In this document: positions 41,869 to 59,552 of the stretch, piece after piece
How positions within the stretch are numbered: the stretch's first letter is position 1
Layout: each line of letters starts with the position of its first letter
From: Pseudomonas cavernae
GTDB taxonomy: Bacteria > Pseudomonadota > Gammaproteobacteria > Pseudomonadales > Pseudomonadaceae
Assembly (NCBI RefSeq): GCF_003595175.1
Contig: NZ_CP032419.1
Coordinates: forward strand, 4,885,616-4,949,615
Length of the DNA stretch: 64,000 bases
Direction: 5' to 3'
Notes under the pieces: model-generated
Told to the model about the DNA's origin: nothing
Seen by the model: the letters and a program-made list of their open reading frames with translations, nothing else
Databases searched by the model: none
Position numbers and translations under genes: made by a program

Positions 41869-43187
41869 GCATGATCAACGGATTCAGCCCGGCCGACGCC
41901 GAACGCCTGGACGAACAGGAAAGGTGCCTGATCGAGCGCCGCGAACGCCTGCTCGGCCCGGCCTACCGGCTGTTCTACGAGCGCCCGCTGCACACGGTGC
42001 GCGGCGAAGGCGTCTGGCTCTACGACGCGCAGGGCCGGCGCTACCTGGACGCTTATAACAACGTGGCCTCGGTCGGCCATTGCCACCCACGCGTGGTGGA
42101 AGCGATCTGCACTCAGGCCGCGCACCTCAATACCCACACGCGCTATCTGCAGGAAGGCATCCTCGATTACGCCGAACAGTTGCTGGCAACCTTCTCCGCC
42201 GGCCTCGACCGGGTAATGTTCACCTGCACCGGCAGCGAGGCCAACGACCTGGCCCTGCGCATCGCCCGTCACTTCACCGGCGGAGAAGGTGTGATCATCA
42301 CCCGATTCGCCTATCACGGCGTCACCGGGGACATCTCGGAGCTTTCGCCGTCCCTCGGCAACGGCATCACCCTGCCCGCCCACGCGCGTACCGTGCGCGC
42401 GCCGGACGCCTATCGGCTAGGCGCCGAGAACGTCGCGGCGACGTTCGCCGCCGACGTGCGCGCCGCCATCGCCGACCTGCGCGCCCATGGCATCAAACCC
42501 GCCGCACTGCTCCTTGACGGTATCTTCGCCAGCGATGGCGTTTTCGCCGATCCCGCCGGTTTCCTCGCCGAAGCGGTGGCTGCCGCTCGCGCCGAAGGGC
42601 TGCTCTACATCGCCGACGAAGTCCAGTCCGGATTTGCCCGCACCGGTTCGACCATGTGGGGTTTCCAGCGACACGCCGTGCAGCCGGACATCGTCACCCT
42701 GGGCAAGCCCATGGGTAACGGCCAGCCCATCGCCGGGGTGGTGGCACGGGCGGAGGTGATCGAAAGTTTTGGCCGTAGCGTGCGCTACTTCAATACCTTC
42801 GGCGGGAACCCTGTCTCCTGCGCCGCTGCCAAGGCGGTGCTGGACATCATCCAGGAGGAAGGCCTGCAACAGCGCTCGGCGGAGCTTGGCGGCTATCTGC
42901 TGCAGGGTTTACGCCGCCTCGCCGAACGCCACGAGCTGATCGGCGACGTGCGCGGAGCGGGGATGTTTTTCGGTATCGAACTGGTCAGCGACCGGGAGAC
43001 CAAAGAGCCGGCGCCGTTGGCCACCCGACGCATCGTCAACGACTTGCGTGAGCGCGGCGTTCTGATCAGCGCCGCAGGCCCTCGGGAGAACATCCTCAAG
43101 ATCCGTCCGCTTCTGGCTTTCGAGAAGGAGCATGCCGACCTTATGCTTGAGGCTCTGGATCAAGCACTCGGTGCTGGTACCTATTGA
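41865..43187 (+). CDS. Class III PLP enzyme, AGXT2L-type phospho-lyase candidate
   Basis: This 440-residue PLP enzyme has YLDAYNNVASVGHCHPRVVEAICTQ near 62-86, FTCTGSEANDLALRIAR near 118-134, AYHGVTGDISELSP near 148, cofactor Asp in IADEVQSGFARTGS near 248-262 and the Schiff-base lysine in TLGKPMGNGQPIAGVV near 281-296. NNVASVGHCHPRVV and GNGQPIAGVV are characteristic of the AGXT2L1/AGXT2L2 group, which removes ammonia and phosphate from O-phosphoethanolamine or phosphohydroxylysine. The overlap with a hydroxylysine-kinase-like gene supports phospho-lyase rather than transaminase activity. Confidence 0.82.
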   Translation: MSMINGFSPADAERLDEQERCLIERRERLLGPAYRLFYERPLHTVRGEGVWLYDAQGRRYLDAYNNVASVGHCHPRVVEAICTQAAHLNTHTRYLQEGILDYAEQLLATFSAGLDRVMFTCTGSEANDLALRIARHFTGGEGVIITRFAYHGVTGDISELSPSLGNGITLPAHARTVRAPDAYRLGAENVAATFAADVRAAIADLRAHGIKPAALLLDGIFASDGVFADPAGFLAEAVAAARAEGLLYIADEVQSGFARTGSTMWGFQRHAVQPDIVTLGKPMGNGQPIAGVVARAEVIESFGRSVRYFNTFGGNPVSCAAAKAVLDIIQEEGLQQRSAELGGYLLQGLRRLAERHELIGDVRGAGMFFGIELVSDRETKEPAPLATRRIVNDLRERGVLISAAGPRENILKIRPLLAFEKEHADLMLEALDQALGAGTY

Positions 43188-43329
43188 AAAGCTGAGGTTG
43201 GATCAACCTGGAATAAGGTCAAGGGAGGGGCTGCCAGGGACAGCGCTCAGTCACGCTCTCCCCGACAGTTCATGTTCCGGCCCAACAGTCTTCATTCCTG
43301 AAGACCACTGGCGCGGGGGGAGGCCGACG

Positions 43330-45180
<1,851 letters not shown>

Positions 45181-45198
45181 AGAAGTCTCCTTAGCAGT

Positions 45199-45963
45199 TC
45201 AGGCCGCGGCGCAGATCAGCTTGATGCCGCGGGCGAGGATATGTTCGCGCGCCGCTTCGGGCAGGCGCTCATCGGTGATCAGGGTATGGATGCTGCTCCA
45301 GGGCAGTTCCAGGTTGGGAATCTTGCGACCGAACTTGTCGGCCTCGACCATGACTATGACTTCGCGGGCAACTTCCGCCATCACCCGCGACAGGCCGAGC
45401 AGCTCGTTGAAGGTGGTGGTGCCGCGCTGCAGATCGATGCCATCGGCGCCGATGAACAGTTGGTCGAAATCGTAGGAGCGCAGCACCTGTTCGGCGACTT
45501 GGCCCTGGAACGATTCGGAATGCGGGTCCCAGGTGCCGCCGGTCATCAGCAGTACCGGCTCGTGTTCCAGCTCGCTGAGGGCGGTGGCCACATTCAGCGA
45601 ATTGGTCATCACCACCAGCCCGGGCTTGTGGCCCAGTTCGGGAATCATCGCCGCCGTGGTGCTGCCGCTGTCGATGATGATCCGCGCATGTTCGCGGATG
45701 CAGACCACCGCCGCGCGGGCGATGGCCAGCTTGTAACGCGACACCGGCTGGCTGCTGTCGCTGATCAGTTCCTGCGGCATCGGCACCGCGCCGCCGTAGC
45801 GGCGCAGCAGCAGGCCATGGGTTTCCAGCGCGGCCAGATCCTTGCGAATCGTAACTTCCGAAGTGGCGAAGCGTTTCGCCAACTCATCCACGCTGACCTC
45901 GCCCTGCTCCGCGAGGAGCGCAAGAATCGCATGGCGCCGCTGAGGGGTGTTGCGCTTCGACAT
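45199..45963 (-). CDS. glmR: DeoR-family regulator GlmR
   Basis: This 254-residue DeoR protein has an N-terminal helix-turn-helix at 1-57 (RRHAILALLAEQGEVSVDEL, AKRFATSEVTIRKDLAALET) and a sugar-phosphate-binding domain (DSGSTTAAMIPEL, VMTNSLNVATAL, LFIGADGIDL, DKFGRKIP). It lies between glmU and glmS, as PA5550 (GlmR) does in P. aeruginosa, and is thought to adjust amino-sugar metabolism. A TTTCG/CGAAA inverted repeat lies just before its start. Confidence 0.9.
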   Translation of the reverse strand: MSKRNTPQRRHAILALLAEQGEVSVDELAKRFATSEVTIRKDLAALETHGLLLRRYGGAVPMPQELISDSSQPVSRYKLAIARAAVVCIREHARIIIDSGSTTAAMIPELGHKPGLVVMTNSLNVATALSELEHEPVLLMTGGTWDPHSESFQGQVAEQVLRSYDFDQLFIGADGIDLQRGTTTFNELLGLSRVMAEVAREVIVMVEADKFGRKIPNLELPWSSIHTLITDERLPEAAREHILARGIKLICAAA

Positions 45964-45971
45964 GGACTAAG

Positions 45972-45984
45972 TTTCGATTCGAAA
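45972..45984. promoter_or_regulatory. Operator candidate TTTCG-ATT-CGAAA upstream of glmR
   Basis: A perfect 5-bp inverted repeat with a 3-bp centre, 8 bp upstream of the glmR start. TTTCG/CGAAA half-sites are characteristic of DeoR-family operators, so autoregulation is likely. Confidence 0.5.
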
Positions 45985-46036
45985 GATAATTGCGCAAATC
46001 AAAACCTAACGAAGCTTTTGCGTCAAGCCCATAAAA

Positions 46037-46066
46037 GACCAAAGGCGGCCGTGGCCGCCTTTGGTC
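46037..46066 (-). terminator. Terminator of glmU
   Basis: A 14-bp perfect stem: on the minus strand GACCAAAGGCGGCC, loop AC, GGCCGCCTTTGGTC, then TTTTATGG. It lies 15 bases past the glmU stop. Confidence 0.9.
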
Positions 46067-46080
46067 AACGCATGTTCGCC

Positions 46081-47445
46081 TTACTTCTTGCTCTTCAGCG
46101 GGCGCTGCCAGCCGTCGATATTGCGCTGCTTGGCCCGGCCGATGGCCAGGCTCTGCGCCGGCACATCCTGGGTCACGGTGGAGCCGGCACCGGTGGTGCT
46201 GCCAGCGCCGATGGTCAGCGGCGCCACCAGCGAATTGTTCGAACCGATGAAGACTTCGTCACCCAACACGGTCCGGTGCTTGTTGGCGCCGTCGTAGTTG
46301 CAGGTGATGGTACCGGCGCCGATATTGCAGTTGGCGCCGATCTCGGCATCGCCCAAGTAGGTCAGATGGCCAGCCTTGGAGCCCTCGCCGAGACGGGCAT
46401 TCTTGACCTCGACGAAGTTGCCGACATGTGCCTTGGCCCCCAGCACCGTGCCCGGACGCAGGCGCGCGAACGGCCCGCAGTCGGCACCCTCGCCCAGCTC
46501 GGCGCCGTCCAAGTGACTGTTGGCCTTGACCACCGCCCCCCGGCGCAAGGTGCTGTTGCGGATCACGCAATTGGGGCCGATCTCGACGTTGTCCTCGATC
46601 ACCACCCGACCTTCGAGGATCACGTTGACGTCGATCAGTACATCGCGGCCGACCGTCACCTCGCCGCGCACATCGAACCGCGCCGGATCGCGCAGCGTCA
46701 CACCCGCGGCCATCAGCCGGCGCGCGGCACGCTGCTGGTAATGGCGCTCAAGCTCGGCCAACTGGATGCGGTCATTGGCGCCCTGCACTTCCATGGCGTC
46801 GTGCGCCTGTTCGGTGGCGACCACCAAACCATCGGCCACCGCCATGGCGATCACGTCGGTGAGGTAATACTCGCCCTGGACGTTGTCGTTCGACAGGCGT
46901 GCCAGCCACTCGGCCAGACGCTTGCCAGGCACTGCGAGAATGCCGGTATTGCCCTCGCGGATCGCCCGTTGCGCAGGGGTAGCATCCTTGTGCTCGACGA
47001 TCGCCGTCACCACCCCGTTGGCATCGCGAAGGATGCGGCCGTAGCCGGTCGGGTCGGGCAACTCGACGGTGAGCAGGGCCAGTTGCTGCGGACCGACCTT
47101 GGCCAGCAGGCGTTCCAGGGTTGCCGCTTCGATCAGCGGTACATCGCCGTACAGGATCAGCACCCGTTCGGCGCTCAAGCCCGGCAGCGCCTGGGCCACG
47201 GCATGGCCGGTGCCCAGCTGTTCGGCTTGCAGAACAAAACTCAAGTCATCCGCCGCCAGCCGCTCGCGCACCTGCTCGGCGCCATGGCCGATCACCACAT
47301 GGATATCCTGCGGCTGCAGCTGCCGCGCCGTATCAAGCACATGACCGAGCATGGATTTACCGGCCAGCGGATGCAGCACTTTCGGCAGCGCTGAACGCAT
47401 GCGGGTGCCCTGGCCGGCGGCGAGAATAACGATATCGAGGGACAT
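46081..47445 (-). CDS. glmU: Bifunctional GlcNAc-1-P uridyltransferase / glucosamine-1-P acetyltransferase
   Basis: This 454-residue enzyme makes UDP-GlcNAc. The N-domain starts [30 protein letters not shown] (signature LAAGxGTRM, metal and UTP site). The C-domain is a left-handed beta-helix of hexapeptide repeats from about 250 ([21 protein letters not shown]) with catalytic His in [13 protein letters not shown] and acetyl-CoA site [15 protein letters not shown] near 380. The ATG at 47445 gives the canonical start. It lies between the ATP synthase operon and glmR. Confidence 0.97.
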   Translation of the reverse strand: MSLDIVILAAGQGTRMRSALPKVLHPLAGKSMLGHVLDTARQLQPQDIHVVIGHGAEQVRERLAADDLSFVLQAEQLGTGHAVAQALPGLSAERVLILYGDVPLIEAATLERLLAKVGPQQLALLTVELPDPTGYGRILRDANGVVTAIVEHKDATPAQRAIREGNTGILAVPGKRLAEWLARLSNDNVQGEYYLTDVIAMAVADGLVVATEQAHDAMEVQGANDRIQLAELERHYQQRAARRLMAAGVTLRDPARFDVRGEVTVGRDVLIDVNVILEGRVVIEDNVEIGPNCVIRNSTLRRGAVVKANSHLDGAELGEGADCGPFARLRPGTVLGAKAHVGNFVEVKNARLGEGSKAGHLTYLGDAEIGANCNIGAGTITCNYDGANKHRTVLGDEVFIGSNNSLVAPLTIGAGSTTGAGSTVTQDVPAQSLAIGRAKQRNIDGWQRPLKSKK

Positions 47446-47492
47446 AGCGATAGATCCTGAACAGCCCAAGCGGGGCGGAATTGCAGAAAAGC

Positions 47493-47518
47493 AAAAGGGT
47501 AGCCAAGGCTACCCTTTT
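47493..47518 (-). terminator. Terminator of the ATP synthase operon
   Basis: AAAAGGGTAGCC, loop TT on the minus strand, GGCTACCCTTTT: a perfect 12-bp stem with its own T-run, 25 bases past the atpC stop. Confidence 0.92.
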
Positions 47519-47543
47519 ACTGGTTCGCGATGAAGACTGCGGC

Positions 47544-47969
47544 TTAGCCGCCGAACTTCCTGCGCACCTGCTGAAGCGTGCGCAGCTGCGCTGCGGCCTC
47601 GGCCAGACGCGCCGCGGCGGAACCGTAGTCAAACTCGGCACCTTTGCTGTGCAGAGCCTTCTCGGCATCCTTCAGCGCCTGCTGGGCGGAGGCTTCATCC
47701 AGATCGGCAGCACGGGTCACGGTATCGGCCAGGACCTTCACCATGTTCGGCTGCACTTCGAGGAAACCGCCGGAGATGTAGAACACCTCCTGCTCGCCAC
47801 CTTGCTTGACCAGACGAATCGGGCCCGGCTTGAGATCGGTGATCAGCGGCGCGTGGCCCGGAGCGATGCCCAGATCACCCAGGTTACCGTGCGCAATCAC
47901 CATCTCGACCAGACCGGAGAAGATCTCCGCTTCGGCGCTGACGATATCGCAATGGACAGTAATAGCCAT
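47544..47969 (-). CDS. atpC: ATP synthase epsilon subunit
   Basis: The 141-residue epsilon subunit of the F1 central stalk has the N-terminal beta sandwich ([39 protein letters not shown]) and the two-helix C-terminal hairpin ([20 protein letters not shown]), which can inhibit ATP hydrolysis. It is the last gene of atpIBEFHAGDC, 42 bp after atpD. Confidence 0.97.
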   Translation of the reverse strand: MAITVHCDIVSAEAEIFSGLVEMVIAHGNLGDLGIAPGHAPLITDLKPGPIRLVKQGGEQEVFYISGGFLEVQPNMVKVLADTVTRAADLDEASAQQALKDAEKALHSKGAEFDYGSAAARLAEAAAQLRTLQQVRRKFGG

Positions 47970-48011
47970 ACCTTTACCTCAGGTCAGCGCCCGTTGCCGG
48001 GCGCTCCAGGG

Positions 48012-49418
<1,407 letters not shown>

Positions 49419-50279
49419 TTAAACCGCGGCAGCGCCGCCGACGATTTCCGAAATTTCTTGGGTGATCGCTGCCTGACGCGCCTTGTTGTAGACCAGCTGC
49501 AATTCGCTGATCAGGTCACCGGCGTTGTCGGTGGCGTTCTTCATCGCGATCATCCGCGCAGCCTGTTCGGCTGCGTTGTTCTCAACCACCGCCTGGTATA
49601 CCTGCGATTCCACGTAGCGCACCATCAGGCCGTCGAGCAGCTGTTTGGCGTCGGGCTCGTAGAGGTAGTCCCAGTGGTGCTTGAGCTCTTCATCCGGAGT
49701 CGCCACCAGCGGAACCAGCTGCTCCACTGTCGGCTTTTGCGTCATGGTATTGATGAACTTGTTCGAGACCACGGACAGACGATCGATGCGACCTTCGAGG
49801 TAGGCATCGAGCATCACCTTGACGCTGCCGATCAGATCATTGATCGACGGTTCCTCGCCCAGGTGACTGATCGCAGCAACGACATTGCCACCAAAGTTGC
49901 GGAAGAACGCCGCACCCTTGCTGCCAATCACGCAGAGATCAACCTCTACGCCTTGCTCGCGATTGCTCGCCATGTCCTTGACCAGAGCCTTGAACAGGTT
50001 GGTATTCAGACCACCGCACAGACCACGGTCGGAACTCACCACGATATAACCGGCGCGCTTGACTTCACGCTCGACCATGAACGGGTGACGGTATTCCGGG
50101 TTGGCGTTGGCCAGATGACCAATCACCTGGCGGATACGCTCCGCGTAGGGACGGCCGGCCGCCATGCGCAGTTGAGCCCTGCGCATCTTGCTGACCGCCA
50201 CCTTTTCCATGGCGCTGGTGATCTTCTGCGTGCTTTTGATGCTCGCAATCTTGCTGCGAATCTCTTTTGCGCCTGCCAT
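49419..50279 (-). CDS. atpG: ATP synthase gamma subunit
   Basis: The 286-residue rotating shaft of F1 has [36 protein letters not shown] at the N-terminus and the paired C-terminal coiled-coil helix ([20 protein letters not shown], then [20 protein letters not shown]), which are the family signatures. Confidence 0.98.
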   Translation of the reverse strand: MAGAKEIRSKIASIKSTQKITSAMEKVAVSKMRRAQLRMAAGRPYAERIRQVIGHLANANPEYRHPFMVEREVKRAGYIVVSSDRGLCGGLNTNLFKALVKDMASNREQGVEVDLCVIGSKGAAFFRNFGGNVVAAISHLGEEPSINDLIGSVKVMLDAYLEGRIDRLSVVSNKFINTMTQKPTVEQLVPLVATPDEELKHHWDYLYEPDAKQLLDGLMVRYVESQVYQAVVENNAAEQAARMIAMKNATDNAGDLISELQLVYNKARQAAITQEISEIVGGAAAV

Positions 50280-50329
50280 GTAACACCTATCGGGTTAGCA
50301 GGCGGGGATCTTGCGACCCCCGCTGCGGC

Positions 50330-51874
<1,545 letters not shown>

Positions 51875-51895
51875 TGCTCTGCTGCCCCTTCAAAC

Positions 51896-52432
51896 TCAAG
51901 ATTTCAACGCTTCGGCCAGTTTCGCGAGCTTGCCGCGAACCGAGCCATCGATAACCAGGTCGCCGGCGCGGACCACGACACCACCGATGAGGGCGGAGTC
52001 TTCCACGACGTGCAGACGCACTTCCCGGCTGAGCCGTGCGCTGAGAACCTTGGCGAGTTTGTCTTGCTGTTCTGCGCTCAATGCGAAGGCACTGGTCACT
52101 TCCACGTCCACCGATTTTTCCTGCTCGGCCTTGTACTGCTCGAACAGCTCGGCGATTGCCGGCAACAGACCCAAACGGTCGTTCTCGGAAACCACGGAAA
52201 TGAAGTTACATGCCTGGGCGTTGAACTTGTCACCACACACTTCGATAAAAGCGGTGGCCTTTTCTGTACTCGTCAGACGCGGGGCCGTGAGCACGCGCTG
52301 CATGGTGTCGTCTTGCGACACCGCTGCAGCCAGGCCGAGCATGGCTGACCAATTGGCCAGTTGCTGGTGGGCCTGAGCGTGCTCGAAGGCAGCCTTGGCG
52401 TAAGGTCGGGCCAGCGTGGTCAGTTCTGCCAT
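51896..52432 (-). CDS. atpH: ATP synthase delta subunit
   Basis: The 178-residue peripheral-stalk cap begins [20 protein letters not shown] and ends [15 protein letters not shown], with the C-terminal signature [17 protein letters not shown]. It joins AtpF to the top of F1. Confidence 0.97.
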   Translation of the reverse strand: MAELTTLARPYAKAAFEHAQAHQQLANWSAMLGLAAAVSQDDTMQRVLTAPRLTSTEKATAFIEVCGDKFNAQACNFISVVSENDRLGLLPAIAELFEQYKAEQEKSVDVEVTSAFALSAEQQDKLAKVLSARLSREVRLHVVEDSALIGGVVVRAGDLVIDGSVRGKLAKLAEALKS

Positions 52433-52446
52433 GATCGCGCCCTCGC

Positions 52447-52917
52447 TTAAATTTCGGCTGCCAGTTTGGAAACCAGCTCCGCATGCGCGTTACGGTCGAT
52501 AGTGGCGCCCAGAATCTTCTCAGCACCGCTGATCGCCAAGCCACCCAGTTGGGCCCGCAGGGCGTCTTTGACACCGTTCAGTTCCTGTTCGATCTCGGCC
52601 TGAGCCTGAGTCTTCAGGCGCTCACCTTCAACACGGGCCTGATCGCGAGCTTCGTCGACGATCTGGGTAGCGCGCTTCTTGGCTTGCTCAATGATTTCAG
52701 CTGCCTGGGTTTTGGCTTCGCGCAGTTGCTGACCCACTTTTTCGTGGGCGAGCTCCAAATCACGAGCCGCACGGCTGGCAGCGTCCAGCCCATCCGCAAT
52801 CTTCTTCTGACGCTCCTGCAAAGCCGCGATGACCGGAGGCCACACGAACTTCATGCAGAACAGCACAAAGATGAAGAAGGCAACGGACTGGCCAATCAGG
52901 GTTGCATTAATGTTCAC
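52447..52917 (-). CDS. atpF: ATP synthase subunit b
   Basis: The 156-residue peripheral-stalk subunit begins [20 protein letters not shown], its single membrane helix with Asn and Gln, followed by [20 protein letters not shown] and a long charged coiled coil. Confidence 0.97.
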   Translation of the reverse strand: MNINATLIGQSVAFFIFVLFCMKFVWPPVIAALQERQKKIADGLDAASRAARDLELAHEKVGQQLREAKTQAAEIIEQAKKRATQIVDEARDQARVEGERLKTQAQAEIEQELNGVKDALRAQLGGLAISGAEKILGATIDRNAHAELVSKLAAEI

Positions 52918-52971
52918 GCCAACACCTCGCTCGTTCGTTGTCCGTCAAACCAATCACTCGTAATCGAGTGA

Positions 52972-54702
<1,731 letters not shown>

Positions 54703-54789
54703 CAGACGGGTCCTCGGCATCAGCCTCTGGTGTCGGCCGCCTTTAAATCAACGACTTGGCATAGTTTGTGCCGACAAAATGCGCGCAGA

Positions 54790-54852
54790 GTATAGGGGGC
54801 GTTCCCCCCCTATTCAACTGCCTGTAGTGTTTTCCGACTCCCCGCTACAGGC
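54790..54852 (-). terminator. Hairpins between parB and atpI
   Basis: Two stems follow the parB stop on the minus strand: GCCTGTAG with CTACAGGC (54818-54852, 19-base loop) and ATAGGGGG with CCCCCTAT (54790-54811). Neither has a clear T-run. They separate the partition genes from the atp promoter region. Confidence 0.45.
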
Positions 54853-54861
54853 TCATTTGTG

Positions 54862-55734
54862 TCAGCGAATGTGCGCCAGAACACCCTGCAATTCGTCCAG
54901 CGAGTTGTAGCGAATCACCAACTGGCCCTTACCTTTCTGCCCATGCTTGATCTGCACCGGAGAGCCCAGGCGCTCGGCCAGCCGCTGTTCCAGACGGGTG
55001 ATGTCAGGATCGGCTTTCACCTCAGTGGCGGGTTTGTTTGGATGACTCAGCCACTGGCGAACCAGCGCCTCGGTCTGCCGTACGGTGAGACCGCGTGCGA
55101 CAACGTGTCGCGCCCCTTCGACCTGCTGTTCCGCGGGCAAACCGAGCAAAGCACGGGCATGGCCCATTTCCAGGTCGCCATGGGACAGCAGGGTCTTGAC
55201 CTCTTCCGGCAGGGCAATCAGGCGTAGCAGGTTGGTGATGGTCACGCGCGATTTGCCCACCGCCTCGGCGACCTGCTGCTGGGTCAGCTGGAATTCCTGC
55301 TGCAGGCGCTGCAGGGCGTTGGCTTCCTCGATGGGATTGAGGTCCTCGCGCTGGATGTTCTCGATCAGCGCCATGGCGATGGCGGCTTCGTCCGGCACTT
55401 CGCGAACCATCGCCGGAATCTTCTCCAGCCCAGCCTGCTGACTGGCGCGCCAGCGCCGCTCGCCGGCGATGATCTCGAAGCGGCCGGCGCCGATCGGGCG
55501 CACGACGATCGGCTGCATCACACCCTGCACCTTGATCGACTGCGCCAACTCCTCCAGCGCCGTCGGGTCCATGTCGCGGCGCGGCTGGTACTTGCCACGC
55601 TGGATCAGGTCCAGCGGCAGGTGCTGCAGTTCGCGGTTGTCGGCCTGCACCGCTTCTTCCTGCATGGCGACGACGCTGCTGCCGCCCAACAGGGCATCCA
55701 GTCCGCGTCCGAGACCTCGTTTTTTGCTGGCCAT
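54862..55734 (-). CDS. parB: Chromosome-partitioning protein ParB
   Basis: The 290-residue ParB CTPase has RGLGRGLDALLG at the N-terminus, the CTP-binding ParB/Srx domain (LDLIQRGKYQPRRDMDPTALEELAQSIKVQGVMQPI, GRFEIIAGERRWRAS near 85-95), a helix-turn-helix (EFQLTQQQVAEAVGKSRVTITNLLRL near 143-168) and a C-terminal dimer domain. It loads at parS; a site is at 34820 in this window. Confidence 0.97.
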   Translation of the reverse strand: MASKKRGLGRGLDALLGGSSVVAMQEEAVQADNRELQHLPLDLIQRGKYQPRRDMDPTALEELAQSIKVQGVMQPIVVRPIGAGRFEIIAGERRWRASQQAGLEKIPAMVREVPDEAAIAMALIENIQREDLNPIEEANALQRLQQEFQLTQQQVAEAVGKSRVTITNLLRLIALPEEVKTLLSHGDLEMGHARALLGLPAEQQVEGARHVVARGLTVRQTEALVRQWLSHPNKPATEVKADPDITRLEQRLAERLGSPVQIKHGQKGKGQLVIRYNSLDELQGVLAHIR

Positions 55735-55743
55735 GCGAGTTCC

Positions 55744-56532
55744 TTATGCCTTTTCGGTGCGCGCTGCGCTGCGCTGGCGGCGCGACAGTTCGCCGGCCAA
55801 TGCCAGGTAGGCGAGCGCCCCGCGGGATTGCTTGTCATACACCAGCGCCGGCATACCGAAGCTGGGAGCCTCGGCCAGGCGCACGTTGCGCGGGATCACG
55901 GTGTCGTAGAGCTTGTCGCCGAAGTGGTCCTTCAGCTGCGCCGAAACATCGTTGGTCAGGCTGATGCGCGGATCGTACATGGTGCGCAGCAGGCCCTCGA
56001 TCTTCAGCGTCGGGTTGAGCAGCTGGGTGATACGCTGGATCGAGTTGATCAGGTCGGTCAGCCCCTCGAGCGCGTAGTACTCGCACTGCATGGGGATGAT
56101 CACCCCGTCGGCAGCGACCAGGGCGTTGACCGTCAGCATCGACAGCGACGGCGGGCAGTCGATGAGGATGTAGTCGTAGTTCTCGCGCACCGGCGCCAAG
56201 GCTTCGCGCAGGCGCTTCTCCTTGGCCGGCAGGTTGAGCAGGGCGACTTCCGCGGCCGTCAGGTCGCGGTTGGCCGGTAGCAGCTGGTAGCCGCCGTGTT
56301 CGGAGAACTGCATGGCCTCGACCAGGTTGCACTCGCCGATCAGCACGTCGTAGATGGAATATTCGAGGCCGAGCTTGTCGACGCCACTACCCGTGGTGGC
56401 GTTGCCTTGCGGATCGAGATCGATCAGCAGCACGCGGCGCTTGGTCGCCACCAGCGAGGCGGCCAGGTTGATACAGGTGGTGGTCTTGGCCACACCGCCC
56501 TTCTGGTTGGCGATGGCGAGTACTTTAGCCAT
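55744..56532 (-). CDS. parA: Chromosome-partitioning ATPase ParA (Soj)
   Basis: This 262-residue Walker-type ATPase starts MAKVLAIANQKGGVAKTTTC (deviant P-loop with Lys11 and Lys16), then LLIDLDPQGNATTGSG near 37-52 and YILIDCPPSLSMLTVNALVA near 117-136. It drives origin segregation with ParB. It lies 9 bp upstream of parB and 18 bp downstream of rsmG. Confidence 0.97.
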   Translation of the reverse strand: MAKVLAIANQKGGVAKTTTCINLAASLVATKRRVLLIDLDPQGNATTGSGVDKLGLEYSIYDVLIGECNLVEAMQFSEHGGYQLLPANRDLTAAEVALLNLPAKEKRLREALAPVRENYDYILIDCPPSLSMLTVNALVAADGVIIPMQCEYYALEGLTDLINSIQRITQLLNPTLKIEGLLRTMYDPRISLTNDVSAQLKDHFGDKLYDTVIPRNVRLAEAPSFGMPALVYDKQSRGALAYLALAGELSRRQRSAARTEKA

Positions 56533-56550
56533 GGTCGGCGTCTGTTCCAG

Positions 56551-57197
56551 TCATAGGGTGCGGCGCAGTATCAACAGATGGCGTTGGCCTTGGCAACCGG
56601 GAACCTTGAGCACATGGCAGGCCTGCAGGTGGAAATCGCTTGGCAGTGCCTGCAGCTCGTCGTCCGGCTGCACGCCCTTCATCGCCAACCAACGGGTTTC
56701 GCCATCACCGAGATGGCGGGTCCAGCTGCTGAAATCCGCCAGCGAGCTGAACGCCCGCGAGCAGATGCCGGCGAACGGCTGCGCCGGGGTGAAGGCCTCG
56801 ACCCGGCTGTGGACAACTTCGAGGTTGGCGAGTTTCAGCTCCAGTTTGACCTGGGTGAGAAAGCGGGTCTTCTTGCCGTTGGAGTCGAGCAGGGTGAAGT
56901 GCTTCTGTGGAAACAGGATGGCCAGCGGCACGCCGGGCATGCCACCGCCGCTGCCGACGTCCAGCCAGCGCTCGCCGCCCTCGGCGACATAAGGCACCAC
57001 GCTCAGGCTGTCGAGCAGGTGGCGGGAAACCATCTCGTCCGGATCGCGCACGGCGGTGAGGTTGTAGGCCTTGTTCCACTTGATCAGCAGGGCCAGGTAG
57101 GCGAGCAACTGCTCATGCTGCTGCGCCGTCAATTCGACGCGCAGGGCCCGCGCGCCCTGCGCGAGCTCCTCGGCATGGCGCTCGGTAACCATAGACA

Positions 57198-57198
<1 letters not shown>
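56551..57198 (-). CDS. rsmG: 16S rRNA (guanine527-N7)-methyltransferase RsmG
   Basis: This 215-residue SAM enzyme has [33 protein letters not shown] near 45-78, SAM loop [20 protein letters not shown] near 84-103 and [10 protein letters not shown] near 151. It methylates G527 of 16S rRNA. Its ATG shares bases with the mnmG stop (TGATG, 57196-57200), so translation is coupled. Confidence 0.97.
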
Positions 57199-59093
<1,895 letters not shown>

Positions 59094-59552
59094 GCACCTC
59101 GTGCCTGTTCAGATAGGGGAAATCGGAAAGGCGGCAAGTATAGGGAGTTAGCCCTCCTGAATGAAGTCTTCTGGACAAAAAATAGCCAACCGGCCGGTCG
59201 GCTCGAAGGTCCAGTCAAATAGAATTAAAAGAATGAAATTTTATAAAGCTTTGTTTTTATGTTTATTACTTATGAGCAGGTTTTCTGTGGATAACCTTCT
59301 GGAGGCCAGAGTCAGCCTGCCCGCTAAGGTTGTATAAACCTGTGCCTAGGCCGGCATAGGCGCTTGGGATAAGTGGATTAAGCCTGTGGGTGAAATACCA
59401 AGTTATCCACTGGTGCAGTTATCCGCAACTTTTCGGCCAGCTTATCGACCGGGCTTATGGCGGGTTGTCCACAAGGCTTAAGAGGGGCGTGTGAGCAGTT
59501 TTCAGGCGAGCGGAAACCGCCCGGAGACGCCGAGCAGCTAAATGTCAGCGGA
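59094..59552. other. mnmE-mnmG gap with DnaA-box cluster and AT-rich segment (origin-like)
   Basis: No gene in 459 bases. AT-rich DNA at 59215-59275 (AATAGAATTAAAAGAATG, TTTTATAAAGCTTTGTTTTT) is followed by TGTGGATAA at 59286-59294 (perfect box, minus), TTATCCACT at 59403-59411, TTATCCGCA at 59419-59427 and TTGTCCACA at 59465-59473 (each one base off). Their order and spacing copy those of the rpmH-dnaA origin. E. coli oriC also stands beside mnmG (gidA). Confidence 0.65.

Noticed and set aside
45181..45198. glmS ribozyme or riboswitch upstream of glmS
   Set aside because: Only 18 bases separate glmR and glmS, so there is no room for the ribozyme, and Pseudomonas is not known to use one.
45241..47394. 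717-codon plus-strand frame opposite glmR and glmU
   Set aside because: It spans two real genes and an intergenic terminator and has no motif; shadow.
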